NCBI GenBank assembly: GCA_006508105.1
Contig: QKPP01000285.1
Span: 1 to 39,984 of the forward strand
Source: Myxococcales bacterium FL481
GTDB lineage: Bacteria > Myxococcota_A > Polyangia > Nannocystales > Nannocystaceae
Reading direction: 5' to 3'
Length of the DNA stretch: 39,984 nucleotides
Below the pieces are notes generated by a model, which searched no databases, was not told the origin of the DNA, and saw nothing but the letters and a program-made list of their open reading frames with translations. A program made the translations under genes and the position numbers. Shown one piece after another: positions 16,707-25,247 of this stretch. The stretch's first letter is position 1, and the number at the start of each line of letters is the position of its first letter.

Positions 16707-18083
16707 ATGCCACTGGCCGAAAACGATCGCATGACCACCATCGGTGAGGGTGGTGCTCGCATTCAACTGTACCCGAAGTGGTTTCGGGGACGACGGCTCA
16801 CCTGGCGTACCTGGGTTCACGGCGTACTCGTCGCCTTGCTCCTCGTAGGCCCATGGATAGATGTGGGCGGCCACCCGGCGATCCGCATCGACATCCCGGG
16901 ACGTCGCCTGCACTTTTGGGGCGCGACACTACTGGCCACAGACGGCGCCTACCTGTTGTTCTTTCTGTTGGGCGGTGCGCTCACGGTGTTCTTGTTTACC
17001 GCGTTGTTCGGCCGGGCCTGGTGCGGGTGGTCCTGCCCCCAAACCGTGTTTCTCGAGTCGATCATTCGGCCGATCGAGCGCTGGCTAGAAGGCGATGCCC
17101 AGAAACGCCGTGCTTTCGACAACGCCCCCTGGACCCCGCGCAAGGCGATGATTCGAGCGATCAAGCTCGGGCTGTTTCTGATCGTGTGCGGGGCGTTGGG
17201 AACGACCGCCGTTGCCTACTTTCTCGGACGCGAGGGCGTCCTCGAAGCGCAGGCGGATCCGTTGGCGCACCCCACCGGAACCGCGATCTTCATCTTCATC
17301 ACGGCCGTCACGTTTCTGGATTTCGCGTGGTTTCGCGAGCAGGTCTGCACCGTCGTTTGCCCCTACGGACGCTGGCAATCGGTCCTGCTCGATGCCCATT
17401 CGCTCACGGTGGGCTACGACCCCGGGCGGGGCGAGCCGCGGGGCAAGGCCAAAGACCCCAACGCCGGTGATTGTGTAGACTGCAAGAAATGCGTCCAAGT
17501 CTGCCCTACCGGCATCGACATCCGCAAAGGAACCCAGATGGAGTGCGTGCAGTGCATGGCGTGCATCGACGCGTGCGACGACATCATGGTCAAGCTCAAG
17601 CGCCCCAAGGGGCTGATTCGCTTCACCAGTGAACGCGAGCTTGCCGGTCAGAAGACGAAGGTATTCCGCAGCCGGGTCGTCGCGTACGCGCTAGCTTTGG
17701 CCGGGGTGATCGGCGCGATGACCTTCAGCTTTGCGGAGCGACAAGACGTCACCCTCAACCTCGGCCGCCAACCCAAGGCCCCCTACGCGTTTTTGCCCGA
17801 CGGCCGCGTGCAAAACTCGCTGCGACTTCGCGTGTCGAATCGCGGCGACGAGCCCCGGAACTTCGATGTTCGACTGGTTTCGCCGGCCGACGGGGAACTC
17901 GTCATCCCGATTGCGCCGTTTGTCGTCAAGCCCGAGGAGGTCAAGCACGTGCCGGTGTTCTTGCTGCAAGCGGCTACCGCCCCCGCCGGGCGCATGTACG
18001 AGATCGAGGTGCACGACGACCACGGTTTCCAAGAGACGGTCAGCATCGCCTTCGTTTCCGCGGTGCGAGAGGAGGCACCATGA
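16707..18083 (+). CDS. ccoG: CcoG (FixG/RdxA-like) ferredoxin-type oxidase assembly protein
   Basis: Membrane 4Fe-4S protein of 458 residues that acts in copper handling during cbb3 assembly (a cupric reductase in studied CcoG proteins). It has helices near 30-50 and 78-98, the RdxA motif CGWSCPQTVFLE, then CTVVCPYGRWQ and the ferredoxin-like CVDCKKCVQVCPTGID and CVQCMACIDACD. A C-terminal helix and a periplasmic immunoglobulin-like domain of about 120 residues follow, as usual for FixG. GGAAG lies 4 nt before ATG 16707; a second ATG at 16731 is possible. The stop overlaps ccoH by 4 nt. Confidence 0.94.
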   Translation: MPLAENDRMTTIGEGGARIQLYPKWFRGRRLTWRTWVHGVLVALLLVGPWIDVGGHPAIRIDIPGRRLHFWGATLLATDGAYLLFFLLGGALTVFLFTALFGRAWCGWSCPQTVFLESIIRPIERWLEGDAQKRRAFDNAPWTPRKAMIRAIKLGLFLIVCGALGTTAVAYFLGREGVLEAQADPLAHPTGTAIFIFITAVTFLDFAWFREQVCTVVCPYGRWQSVLLDAHSLTVGYDPGRGEPRGKAKDPNAGDCVDCKKCVQVCPTGIDIRKGTQMECVQCMACIDACDDIMVKLKRPKGLIRFTSERELAGQKTKVFRSRVVAYALALAGVIGAMTFSFAERQDVTLNLGRQPKAPYAFLPDGRVQNSLRLRVSNRGDEPRNFDVRLVSPADGELVIPIAPFVVKPEEVKHVPVFLLQAATAPAGRMYEIEVHDDHGFQETVSIAFVSAVREEAP

Positions 18084-18595
18084 GCCTGATCGACCCCAAG
18101 ATTCGCTGGCCCGCCGGCATCGTGGTGGGATTTCTCGTCGTGATCACCGCCAACGTCTGGATGATCACCAACGCGCTGCGACACCCCTCGGTCCCTGCGG
18201 CCGAGGATCACTGGAACGAAGCGCTGCAATACGACCGCGTCATCGCCGACCGTCGGTCGACCCAGCAACTCGGCTGGAGCGCCCGCGTAGAGCCCTGCCG
18301 GGCTCGCCCCGGCACCGCCTGCGGGTTCGAGGTACGCCTGTCGAGTGCCAATGGCGAGCCGATCGCAAGCGCCCAGGGAACCGCGGAGCTCGAACGAGGC
18401 GACACGGCCGCGGCCGACCGCCGGCTCGAACTCGTCGAGGTTGAGCCGGGCCTGTACGCCGCGGACTGGGACCCCGCCTCGACGGGCGACTACGGCTTGT
18501 TGCTCCAGTTTTCGCACGCGAGCGGGCCGTGGCGACAACACCGCCGCGTGCGCGTAGAGGCACCGAGACTCGCCAGGGGGGTGCCGGCCAGATGA
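18080..18595 (+). CDS. ccoH: CcoH/FixH-type oxidase assembly protein
   Basis: Single-pass membrane protein of 171 residues: one N-terminal helix (about 11-31, IVVGFLVVITANVWMITNAL) and a periplasmic beta-rich domain. FixH/CcoH proteins bind newly made CcoNO and CcoP subcomplexes and help copper loading. Position between ccoG and the SafE-like/ccoI pair, with ATGA overlaps at both ends, supports the call; the periplasmic part is only weakly conserved. A GGAGG precedes the start by about 5 nt. Confidence 0.85.
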   Translation: MSLIDPKIRWPAGIVVGFLVVITANVWMITNALRHPSVPAAEDHWNEALQYDRVIADRRSTQQLGWSARVEPCRARPGTACGFEVRLSSANGEPIASAQGTAELERGDTAAADRRLELVEVEPGLYAADWDPASTGDYGLLLQFSHASGPWRQHRRVRVEAPRLARGVPAR

Positions 18596-19314
18596 GTTTG
18601 GCCGCGGTGTTGATCGCCAGCCTGCTCGGCAGTTTGCACTGCGCGGGCATGTGCGGCGGATTCGTGGCGACCGTGGGCGCGGTCGGAGGGCGCCGCGGCA
18701 TCGCGGCGTACCACGGCGCTCGCTTGCTCACGTACGCGAGTTTGGGAACCGTGGCGGGGTTGGCCGGCGCCCAAGTCGACTCGGTTGCCACCCAGCTCGC
18801 CGCCCCGCGCTTTCTCGGCGTGCTCATGGGCATATCGCTCATCTTGGCCGCGGCGGCCATGTGGATGCGCACGAACACACGGTCGGTCGCCCCGCTGGTG
18901 CAAGTACGTGCGGCCACCACTCCGCCGTCACGGTTGAGCCGGGCCCGGCGCGTCCTCGTCGAGCGTCTGCGAAACGGCGGCACCTCAGCGGGCGCAGCCG
19001 CGGGTCTGCTCACCGGCCTGTTGCCCTGCGGGTGGCTGTGGACCTACGTCCTGGTGGCCGCCGCCACCGGTTCGGGATGGGATGGAGCGGCGGTCATGTG
19101 CGCGTTTTGGCTGGGCGGTTTGCCCACGCTGGTTCTAGTTGGTGGATTCAGCCGCCGCGTCGCCGACAAGCTCGGGCCCTTCGCACCGCGACTGACAGCC
19201 GTGGCGCTGCTCGGACTGGGGTTGCTGAGCCTGACCGGGCGCATCGGCGCGCCCACGGCCCACCCGGCGGGAGATGAGTCGGTCCCGCCGTGCCACGCCC
19301 CGGCGCAACCATGA
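18592..19314 (+). CDS. TauE/SafE-family membrane protein of cco clusters
   Basis: Polytopic membrane protein of 240 residues. It opens with the family signature SLHCAGMCGGFVA at about 13-25 and has around six helices, including the GLLPCGWLW segment near 142. Such proteins are commonly encoded between ccoH and ccoI or beside copper ATPases and are thought to move copper or other small thiol-reactive species; the transported substrate is unproven. The start at 18592 overlaps the ccoH stop (ATGA) and the stop overlaps the ccoI start (ATGA). The Cys pair in HCAGMC may bind metal. Confidence 0.82.
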   Translation: MSLAAVLIASLLGSLHCAGMCGGFVATVGAVGGRRGIAAYHGARLLTYASLGTVAGLAGAQVDSVATQLAAPRFLGVLMGISLILAAAAMWMRTNTRSVAPLVQVRAATTPPSRLSRARRVLVERLRNGGTSAGAAAGLLTGLLPCGWLWTYVLVAAATGSGWDGAAVMCAFWLGGLPTLVLVGGFSRRVADKLGPFAPRLTAVALLGLGLLSLTGRIGAPTAHPAGDESVPPCHAPAQP

Positions 19315-21800
19315 ATGTAGAATGTGCCCACTGCGGATTGCCGGCCTCCGGCGAAGGCGAGGGCCCGCATTTTTGCTGTCACGGCTGCCGAACCGTCTAC
19401 GAGCTGCTGCACCAGTGCGGCCTCGACGATTTCTACGCGCTCGCCGAGCAGGCCGCCGTCGAACGCGGGGTTTTGCAGACGAACGTGGCCAACGACAACA
19501 GCTTCGCCCACCTCGATGACTTGGGATTGCAGCGCCAGCTCGGCGACCCTGGAGCGGGAGATGTCGGCGACGTGGAATTGCGAATCACTGGCATGCGCTG
19601 CACGGCTTGCGTGTGGCTGGTAGAGCGCCTCCCGGAGATCCACGCGGGGGCGCTGGCGGCCCGCGTCGACCTGGCCCGCGGCCGGGTTCGCGTGCGATGG
19701 GACCGGTCGACGACCCGCTTGTCGCAGCTGGCCCAGACCCTCAACCGGCTAGGCTACAGCGTTCACGCCCTCGACATCGAGGCCGAGCGGGCTCAGACCC
19801 AGGCGCGACGCCGCGAACTGTGGCGATTGGGGGTGGCTGGCGCGTGCGCGGGGAACACGATGCTGCTCAGTTTCGCGCTGTACGCCGGCGACTTCTCCGG
19901 CATGAGCGCGGGCTTCGAGCGCTTCTTCGCGTGGGGCAGCCTCCTACTCACGCTGCCATCGGTCACCTACGCGGCGTGGCCGTTTTACCGCGCCGCGTGG
20001 GCGGGCCTGCGAGCACGCCAACTCCATCTCGATCTTCCACTTTCTCTGGGGATTGTCGGGGCCACGTTGGGCAGCGTGTGGACGACCGTCGCCGGCGGCC
20101 GCGGGTTTTACTTCGACTCGTTGTCGATGTTGGTGTTCCTGTTGTTGGTAGGACGGTTCGTGCAGGATCGTGGCCAGCGTTGGGCCCTATCCCGCGCGCA
20201 GATCCTCCAGGCGTTGATCCCACCCGCGGCTCGCGTGCACGATGGAGAGCGCTGGCGAGAGGTCCACTCGCCGCGTTTGCAGCCGGGCCAGCGGATCGCG
20301 GTGCGTCACGGAGAAGTCTTTCCCGCGGACGCGCGCGTACTCGATCGCCCGACGCGAATCGACGCCAGCAGCCTGACCGGGGAGGCTCGACCGGTCTCGC
20401 TCGCCGTGGGCCAACGTGCGCTGGCGGGCACCCGCAACATCGGAAGCGACGTGGAACTGGAGGTTGTGCGGGCCGGCTCGGAGACCCGCATCGGCAAACT
20501 CGCTGGCGAGATCGTGGCCGCCGGCTCGACCCGAAGTCCACTGGAGCGTGGGGTCGATCGCCTCAGCCGCTGGTTCACCGCCGGGGTGTTGCTGCTTGCC
20601 AGTGGTGGTGGGTTGACGTGGTGGTGGCTGGACCCGAGCCGAGCGTTGGACATCGTCGTCGCGTTGCTCGTGGTCTCGTGTCCGTGCGCATTGGGGCTGG
20701 CCACCCCGCTGATTTTGGCGACGGCGCGGGCCCAGGCGGCGCAGCAAGGCATCGTTCTCGCGTCGGCATCGGCTCTGGAATCGCTGCCGAGGATCGGCAC
20801 AATCGCCTTCGACAAAACGGGTACTCTGACCCAAGGCGACCTCAGCGTGTGTCGCGAGCCGGCTTTGACGCCCGAGATCCGGCGAGCCATCGCGGCATTG
20901 GAGGCGGACTCGGAGCATCCCGTGGCCATGGCGCTGGTGAGGTGGGCCCGCTCCGCGGCACCGTCCGAGGCGACCCCGAGCCGCGCGACGGTGACGTCTC
21001 GCCGTGAGCGCGCCGGGCTGGGCGTCGAGGGCGTCGTCGCCGGCAAGCTCGTGCGCATCGGCTCCGCCGCCTGGCTGGGGGCCGGAGAACGAAACGCCTC
21101 GTTCGACGCGATCGCGGCCCGAGGCTGGACCCCGGTCGTGGTCGAGGTCGACGGCTCCATCGCCGGCGTGTTGGGGTTGGGCGACAATCTCCGCGACGAT
21201 GCTGAACCCGCGCTGCGACGGCTCGAAGCGATGGGAGCTCGCGTCACCCTGCTCAGCGGCGACCACCCCAACGCGGTGCGAGTGGTCGCCGACCGCTTGG
21301 GCATTCAAGACGCTCACGGGGCCTTGTCACCGGAAGGAAAGGCCCAGTACATCCGAGCCCACGTGGGAGACGCGAACGATCGCCGTGGCATGGCCATGGT
21401 CGGCGACGGCATCAACGACGCGGCCGCGCTCAAGGAGGCCGACGTTGGCATCGCCGTGCGTGGGGGAGCCGAAGTTGCGCTCCGCGTCGCCGATGTTCAC
21501 CTGTCCCGGCGTGACCTCGGCGGACTCGTGGCGTTGTTCGAGGGCGCCCGCGCGGTTCGTCGCACCCTGCACGCGACCCTGGGCTTCGCCACGATCTACA
21601 ACGTGGTCCTCGCCAGCGCCGCGCTGGCGGGCCGCGTCACGCCGCTCGTGGCCGCAGTCGCCATGCCCCTCGCGTCGCTCACCGTCATCTCGATCGCCCG
21701 GTTCGCCCGATCGTTTCGAACGCGAACGGGCGAGCCACGACCCAGCGCCGACCCCACTGTGTCACCCGGAACACAGCTGGGCGTGCCGGCCTCGGGGTAG
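19311..21800 (+). CDS. ccoI: Copper-transporting P1B-type ATPase CcoI
   Basis: Cu+ efflux ATPase of 829 residues that feeds copper toward CuB of the cbb3 oxidase. Domains in order: a Cys-rich putative metal-binding segment (CAHCGLP and HFCCHGC, residues 5-35); a heavy-metal-associated domain with GMRCTAC near 98; transmembrane helices; the actuator TGEARP; the CPC ion site in VSCPCALGLATP; phosphorylation site DKTGTLT; a His-Pro motif (SEHPVAMAL); and hinge GDGINDAAALKEADVGIA. The start overlaps the preceding stop; the annotation could extend to ATG 19290, but the overlap pattern and CcoI N-terminus favour 19311. It closes the operon, 30 bp from a convergent lipoprotein gene. Confidence 0.93.
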   Translation: MNVECAHCGLPASGEGEGPHFCCHGCRTVYELLHQCGLDDFYALAEQAAVERGVLQTNVANDNSFAHLDDLGLQRQLGDPGAGDVGDVELRITGMRCTACVWLVERLPEIHAGALAARVDLARGRVRVRWDRSTTRLSQLAQTLNRLGYSVHALDIEAERAQTQARRRELWRLGVAGACAGNTMLLSFALYAGDFSGMSAGFERFFAWGSLLLTLPSVTYAAWPFYRAAWAGLRARQLHLDLPLSLGIVGATLGSVWTTVAGGRGFYFDSLSMLVFLLLVGRFVQDRGQRWALSRAQILQALIPPAARVHDGERWREVHSPRLQPGQRIAVRHGEVFPADARVLDRPTRIDASSLTGEARPVSLAVGQRALAGTRNIGSDVELEVVRAGSETRIGKLAGEIVAAGSTRSPLERGVDRLSRWFTAGVLLLASGGGLTWWWLDPSRALDIVVALLVVSCPCALGLATPLILATARAQAAQQGIVLASASALESLPRIGTIAFDKTGTLTQGDLSVCREPALTPEIRRAIAALEADSEHPVAMALVRWARSAAPSEATPSRATVTSRRERAGLGVEGVVAGKLVRIGSAAWLGAGERNASFDAIAARGWTPVVVEVDGSIAGVLGLGDNLRDDAEPALRRLEAMGARVTLLSGDHPNAVRVVADRLGIQDAHGALSPEGKAQYIRAHVGDANDRRGMAMVGDGINDAAALKEADVGIAVRGGAEVALRVADVHLSRRDLGGLVALFEGARAVRRTLHATLGFATIYNVVLASAALAGRVTPLVAAVAMPLASLTVISIARFARSFRTRTGEPRPSADPTVSPGTQLGVPASG

Positions 21801-21830
21801 TTCGCGGCGGCGGCCGCTGGTTCGAAGGAC

Positions 21831-22259
21831 TCACCGTGGCCCGGATTCAGCAGTCGGGGCGCTGGGGGTGACGGTCGCGGGAATGCAGTCTTCAACAAAC
21901 CCGTTGATCTGCACATCCACGCAGGTCTCCCCCGGGGCAACGCCGACCAACGCGAACCGCCGGGGGTCGGCCGCGTCAGCTTCGACCCGAAAGATCTCAG
22001 GGTCCTGGGAGACCAGGCCCACCCACGTGTGATCGTTGTACGCCGGTCGATCCGAACGCGACACCGGCTCGACCTCCACCGTGACGCTGGTACCAGCCGC
22101 GAGCTCGAATCCTGGTGAGAGCACGACCGCGGACGCGGGCGTGGTGACAGCTGTCACCTCGAGCGACTCGTAGCAAGGCCCACACCCGGATCCGACGACC
22201 ACGAGTCCGACGGTCGCGGCCAGAAACAACACCGCGTCGAGCAGCCGCCGCAGGATCAT
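21831..22259 (-). CDS. Small putative lipoprotein coupled to the Ser/Thr kinase gene
   Basis: Protein of 142 residues with a signal peptide (LRRLLDAVLFLAATVGLVVV) ending GSGC, a lipobox-like site, followed by CGPCYE. The mature part looks like an all-beta domain: TAVTTPASAVVLSPGFELA, VTVEVEPVS and FALVGVAPGETCVDVQING, resembling Ig-like folds. Four mature Cys could form disulfides. The ATG overlaps the kinase stop by 4 nt, so the two proteins are probably made together and may act in one signalling path. No family recognised. Confidence 0.72.
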   Translation of the reverse strand: MILRRLLDAVLFLAATVGLVVVGSGCGPCYESLEVTAVTTPASAVVLSPGFELAAGTSVTVEVEPVSRSDRPAYNDHTWVGLVSQDPEIFRVEADAADPRRFALVGVAPGETCVDVQINGFVEDCIPATVTPSAPTAESGPR

Positions 22260-24562
22260 CGGATTCGCACCCGGGCCTCGAACTCTTGCTTGGCCCGACT
22301 CGCAGGAAACCTGAGCTTCGATTCCACGGTCCGCACGACACACTCGGCCAGTGGGTTGCTTTTGGCCATTCCCACTACTTTGGCGTCCCGCGCCGGCCCG
22401 CCGCCGCGGGGGATGGTGAACGCGACCCGGACCAACGGGCGCTTGCCGCCCGCGTGCTCCGAGCAAGCCGACAGGTGCGGTTGAACCCCGACGACGAGCC
22501 GCTCGATCAGCGCGCGCTCGAGCTTGCGCTTGGGTCGGCGTCGCCGCTGACGTCCGCTGCCCGCCTCGTCGGGGGCAGCATCCGACGACGCTTGCTCCAC
22601 ATGGTCCGAGGCCGGCCCGGACTCGCTGGGGTCGGCCACGGAGCGCGTCGCGCCGAGACCCGCCCCGGCGACCGCGTGAGCCGCCAACGCGTCGCGGCCC
22701 ACGGCCACGCTGAGCGTCGGGTCCACCTCGTGGCGCGGTGGCGTATCGCGGGGGCCCTCAGCCGCCGGCGCGACCGGAGGGCCGCCGAGTTCCGTCGCGG
22801 CGCGAGCACGACCCGTCGCGGCGTGACTGGACGCGAGCGCGGGCGCCGTCTGAACGGGCGCCGGTGTCCGCCCCGCGAACCACCAGGCGACGGCGGCCGC
22901 CGCTACGCCCCCCAACGCCAGTACGCTCAAAACCCGCCGCGAGCGACCGGGCGGCACCACTGAGGTCGTGTCAGACGCGTGCAGCACGGGCAACGCACCC
23001 ATCGAGTCGCCGTCCGCCTCGATGAACTGGGTTGCCGCGACCCGGCCGGGGGCACGAACCGGGGCCCGTTCTTCCGCGACCGCGCCGCTCGTCGTCGCGT
23101 CCATCACCTGCGTGGCGGCCACTCGACTCGGTGAACGCACCGCGATCGAGACCTCGGAGAACGAACTACCCGGCTCGGCTTCGACCACCTGTGTCGGGGC
23201 GACCTGACCCGAAGAGCTCGTGATGATCGGCACGTCGGCGAACCCACCGTAGCTGTCCGGGTTCATCATCGCGGTCTCGGCCACCGGACCCGACGCATGC
23301 TTGGGGCTCGGCACGTCTGAGAATCCACCGTACCTCGCCGCCTCCGTCATCGTGGGCTCGGGCCCCGATGCAAGCTCCGTGAGGGGGACGTCCGGGAACT
23401 CACCGTTGTCCGCGACCTCCGGGGTCAGGGTCTCGGGGCCCGATGCCGGCCCCGCAAGCGGCACGTCTGCGAAACCACCGTAGGTCACCGCCTCCGTCGT
23501 CGGTGTCTCGGGACCCGATGCCGACCGCGTGAGAGGCACCTCCGAGAACGCGCCTCGTCGCCCGTCCCCCTCGATCGACGGGGGGTCGGAGCCCGACGCC
23601 GGCGCGGGAAAAGGCACGATCGGCTGGTTCGGTGCGGCACGGAATCCCCGCTCCCAGGATCCCCACGGATCCCCACGCAATTCTTCCGCAGCCTCCTCTC
23701 GTGGATCCCAGGCCGCGAGAATCGCCCGTTCGAACGCGGCCATGCTCCCGAAACGTTCGGCGGCATCCTTGGCCATCGCACTAAACATCAAGCGCTCGAC
23801 AGCCCGAGGCAACCGCACCCCCGCAACCTCACTGGGTGCGGGCACGGTGGCTTGGATGTGCTGGCGACGGACCTCGTCGGCGGAGCCGACGAACGGAACG
23901 CGCCCCGTCAGCATACGGAAGAGCAACACCCCCACCGCGTAGATGTCGGTGCGGCCGTCGACCGGACGCCCGAGCGCTTGCTCGGGCGACATATAGTACG
24001 GGGTCCCCATCACGGCGCCTTGCAGCGTGGGGTGCTCCGTGGCGCCAGCCGACGGCCATTCGAACTTCGCCAGACCAAAATCGATGATTTTGACCCGCTC
24101 ACCATCGTCGACCAAAAAGCAGTTGGCCGGCTTGATGTCGCGGTGCACCACCCCGGCGTCGTGGACGGCGGCCAGCCCCCGAACGAGCTGCAACAGCAGA
24201 CCGCGAGCCGGCTCCCACCCCAGCCGTCCCTCACGCTCGAGCAGGTGCGACAAGTCTTCGCCGCGCAGCAACTCCATGGTGAAAAACGCCGAGCCCCCGT
24301 CGAGTTCACCGAAGTCGGACACGGACAACACGTTGTCGTGCTCGACCCCCGCGGCGGCTTGGGCCTCGCGAAGGAACCGCTCGCGATACGACTCGTGTCC
24401 GAGCAGGTGTGGGTGCATGATCTTGATCGCAACGTCGTTGTGCAACAGCACATGACGCGCGCGATAGACCTTGCCCATCGCGCCATTGCCGATGACTTCG
24501 GTCAGGGAGTATCGGCCCGCGACAACGGAGCCAAGCAGATGATCAGTCGTGCGGCCGCTCAC
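22256..24562 (-). CDS. Eukaryotic-type Ser/Thr protein kinase with repeat linker and AgmX/PglI-like C-terminal domain
   Basis: Protein of 768 residues from the GTG at 24562. The kinase domain covers about 18-285: glycine loop GNGAMGKVY, Lys47 in VAIKIM, catalytic Asp142 in HRDIKPAN, DFG at 161-163 and GTPYYMSPEQ activation segment, so it should be active. Residues of about 320-525 are eight degenerate 25-28-residue repeats (ASGPxT...YGGFADVPL, later ATQVxEA). A basic stretch and one helix (VLSVLALGGVAAAAVAWWFAG) place the remainder outside the membrane: an Ala/Pro linker, then a terminal domain with paired Cys and a late FPAS segment, as in AgmX/PglI tails. GTG was chosen over ATG 24736 because the extra 58 residues are low-complexity. 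No clear Shine-Dalgarno. Confidence 0.87.
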   Translation of the reverse strand: MSGRTTDHLLGSVVAGRYSLTEVIGNGAMGKVYRARHVLLHNDVAIKIMHPHLLGHESYRERFLREAQAAAGVEHDNVLSVSDFGELDGGSAFFTMELLRGEDLSHLLEREGRLGWEPARGLLLQLVRGLAAVHDAGVVHRDIKPANCFLVDDGERVKIIDFGLAKFEWPSAGATEHPTLQGAVMGTPYYMSPEQALGRPVDGRTDIYAVGVLLFRMLTGRVPFVGSADEVRRQHIQATVPAPSEVAGVRLPRAVERLMFSAMAKDAAERFGSMAAFERAILAAWDPREEAAEELRGDPWGSWERGFRAAPNQPIVPFPAPASGSDPPSIEGDGRRGAFSEVPLTRSASGPETPTTEAVTYGGFADVPLAGPASGPETLTPEVADNGEFPDVPLTELASGPEPTMTEAARYGGFSDVPSPKHASGPVAETAMMNPDSYGGFADVPIITSSSGQVAPTQVVEAEPGSSFSEVSIAVRSPSRVAATQVMDATTSGAVAEERAPVRAPGRVAATQFIEADGDSMGALPVLHASDTTSVVPPGRSRRVLSVLALGGVAAAAVAWWFAGRTPAPVQTAPALASSHAATGRARAATELGGPPVAPAAEGPRDTPPRHEVDPTLSVAVGRDALAAHAVAGAGLGATRSVADPSESGPASDHVEQASSDAAPDEAGSGRQRRRRPKRKLERALIERLVVGVQPHLSACSEHAGGKRPLVRVAFTIPRGGGPARDAKVVGMAKSNPLAECVVRTVESKLRFPASRAKQEFEARVRIR

Positions 24563-25247
24563 GAGAATGAGTCGCAGCCTAGCACGACCTTGCGCGCGAC
24601 CAAATGACCGCAAACTGCCGCTTTCGCCCCACCCAAGCCCCATCGAAACGGCCACGCTCGAAGTTGAACCGGCGGCGCTCCCAGACTCCGCGTGTCGCGG
24701 CGCCGGACGAGGGATGGCACCGCGACACGAGCACAAGCACGCACCCGAGCGGGCTGATCGGGGGCCATGCGGTCACCGATCAGATCCCCACGCGCCAGCG
24801 TTCACCGCGGAGGTCACACCGTCGCGAGAACGCAACCGTCATCTGCACGTTGCAGTTGCGCAGCAATCCGTGAGGTCCGATGCCGACGACTCGCGTCGAC
24901 CACGATCTGTTCCAACTCACGTCGACCACCGAGACCACCTCGCCCTTCGTCGCGTGGCGAAGGCGACAAGGTGGGCCAGGCAGCGCCGACGAGCTCAACG
25001 GACTTGCCGACCTCGAGCCCGATTTCGCGACAACCGAACCGACGGCGCGGCAACGCAGCAACAATCCCATAGCGCATCGCTCCCGAAATCTGACGGCTTC
25101 GTTCCACGGCGGATCCAGCGGCGCACGGCGGGGCCGTTGACGAGCGCCAACCCGAGTTTAGCTTGGGGAAAGCACGCGAACGGGGGACCCCTTGGCACTT
25201 GAGCCGAGCGCCATCCCGCGACAACGCCGTGCATCGAGGTCCGTACG
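24563..25247. other. Divergent intergenic region, ~685 bp, with a possible decayed minus-strand gene
   Basis: No intact gene is convincing. On the minus strand between about 25110 and 24780, two frames look protein-like in succession: first MRYGIVAALPRRRFG...LVGAAWPTLS, then, one frame over, GEVVSVVDVSW...GERWRVGI to a stop at 24780. In the second stretch roughly four-fifths of third positions are G/C, as in neighbouring genes. This would fit a frameshifted remnant or a 96-residue protein starting at 25070. Near the right end GAGGT precedes the lon start. Confidence 0.25.

Noticed and set aside
20187..21317. Minus-strand open frame of 376 codons inside ccoI
   Set aside because: It is antisense to the CPC, DKTGT and hinge motifs of the ATPase and has no domain of its own.
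21816..21831. GGTTCGAA sequence resembling a tRNA T-loop
   Set aside because: No cloverleaf stems or anticodon region can be formed around it; it is only a short match between two convergent genes.
24549..25202. Plus-strand open frame of 217 codons in the kinase-lon intergenic region
   Set aside because: Arg/Pro-rich, without domain or start signal, and overlapping the kinase 5' end; the minus strand looks slightly more coding-like there.
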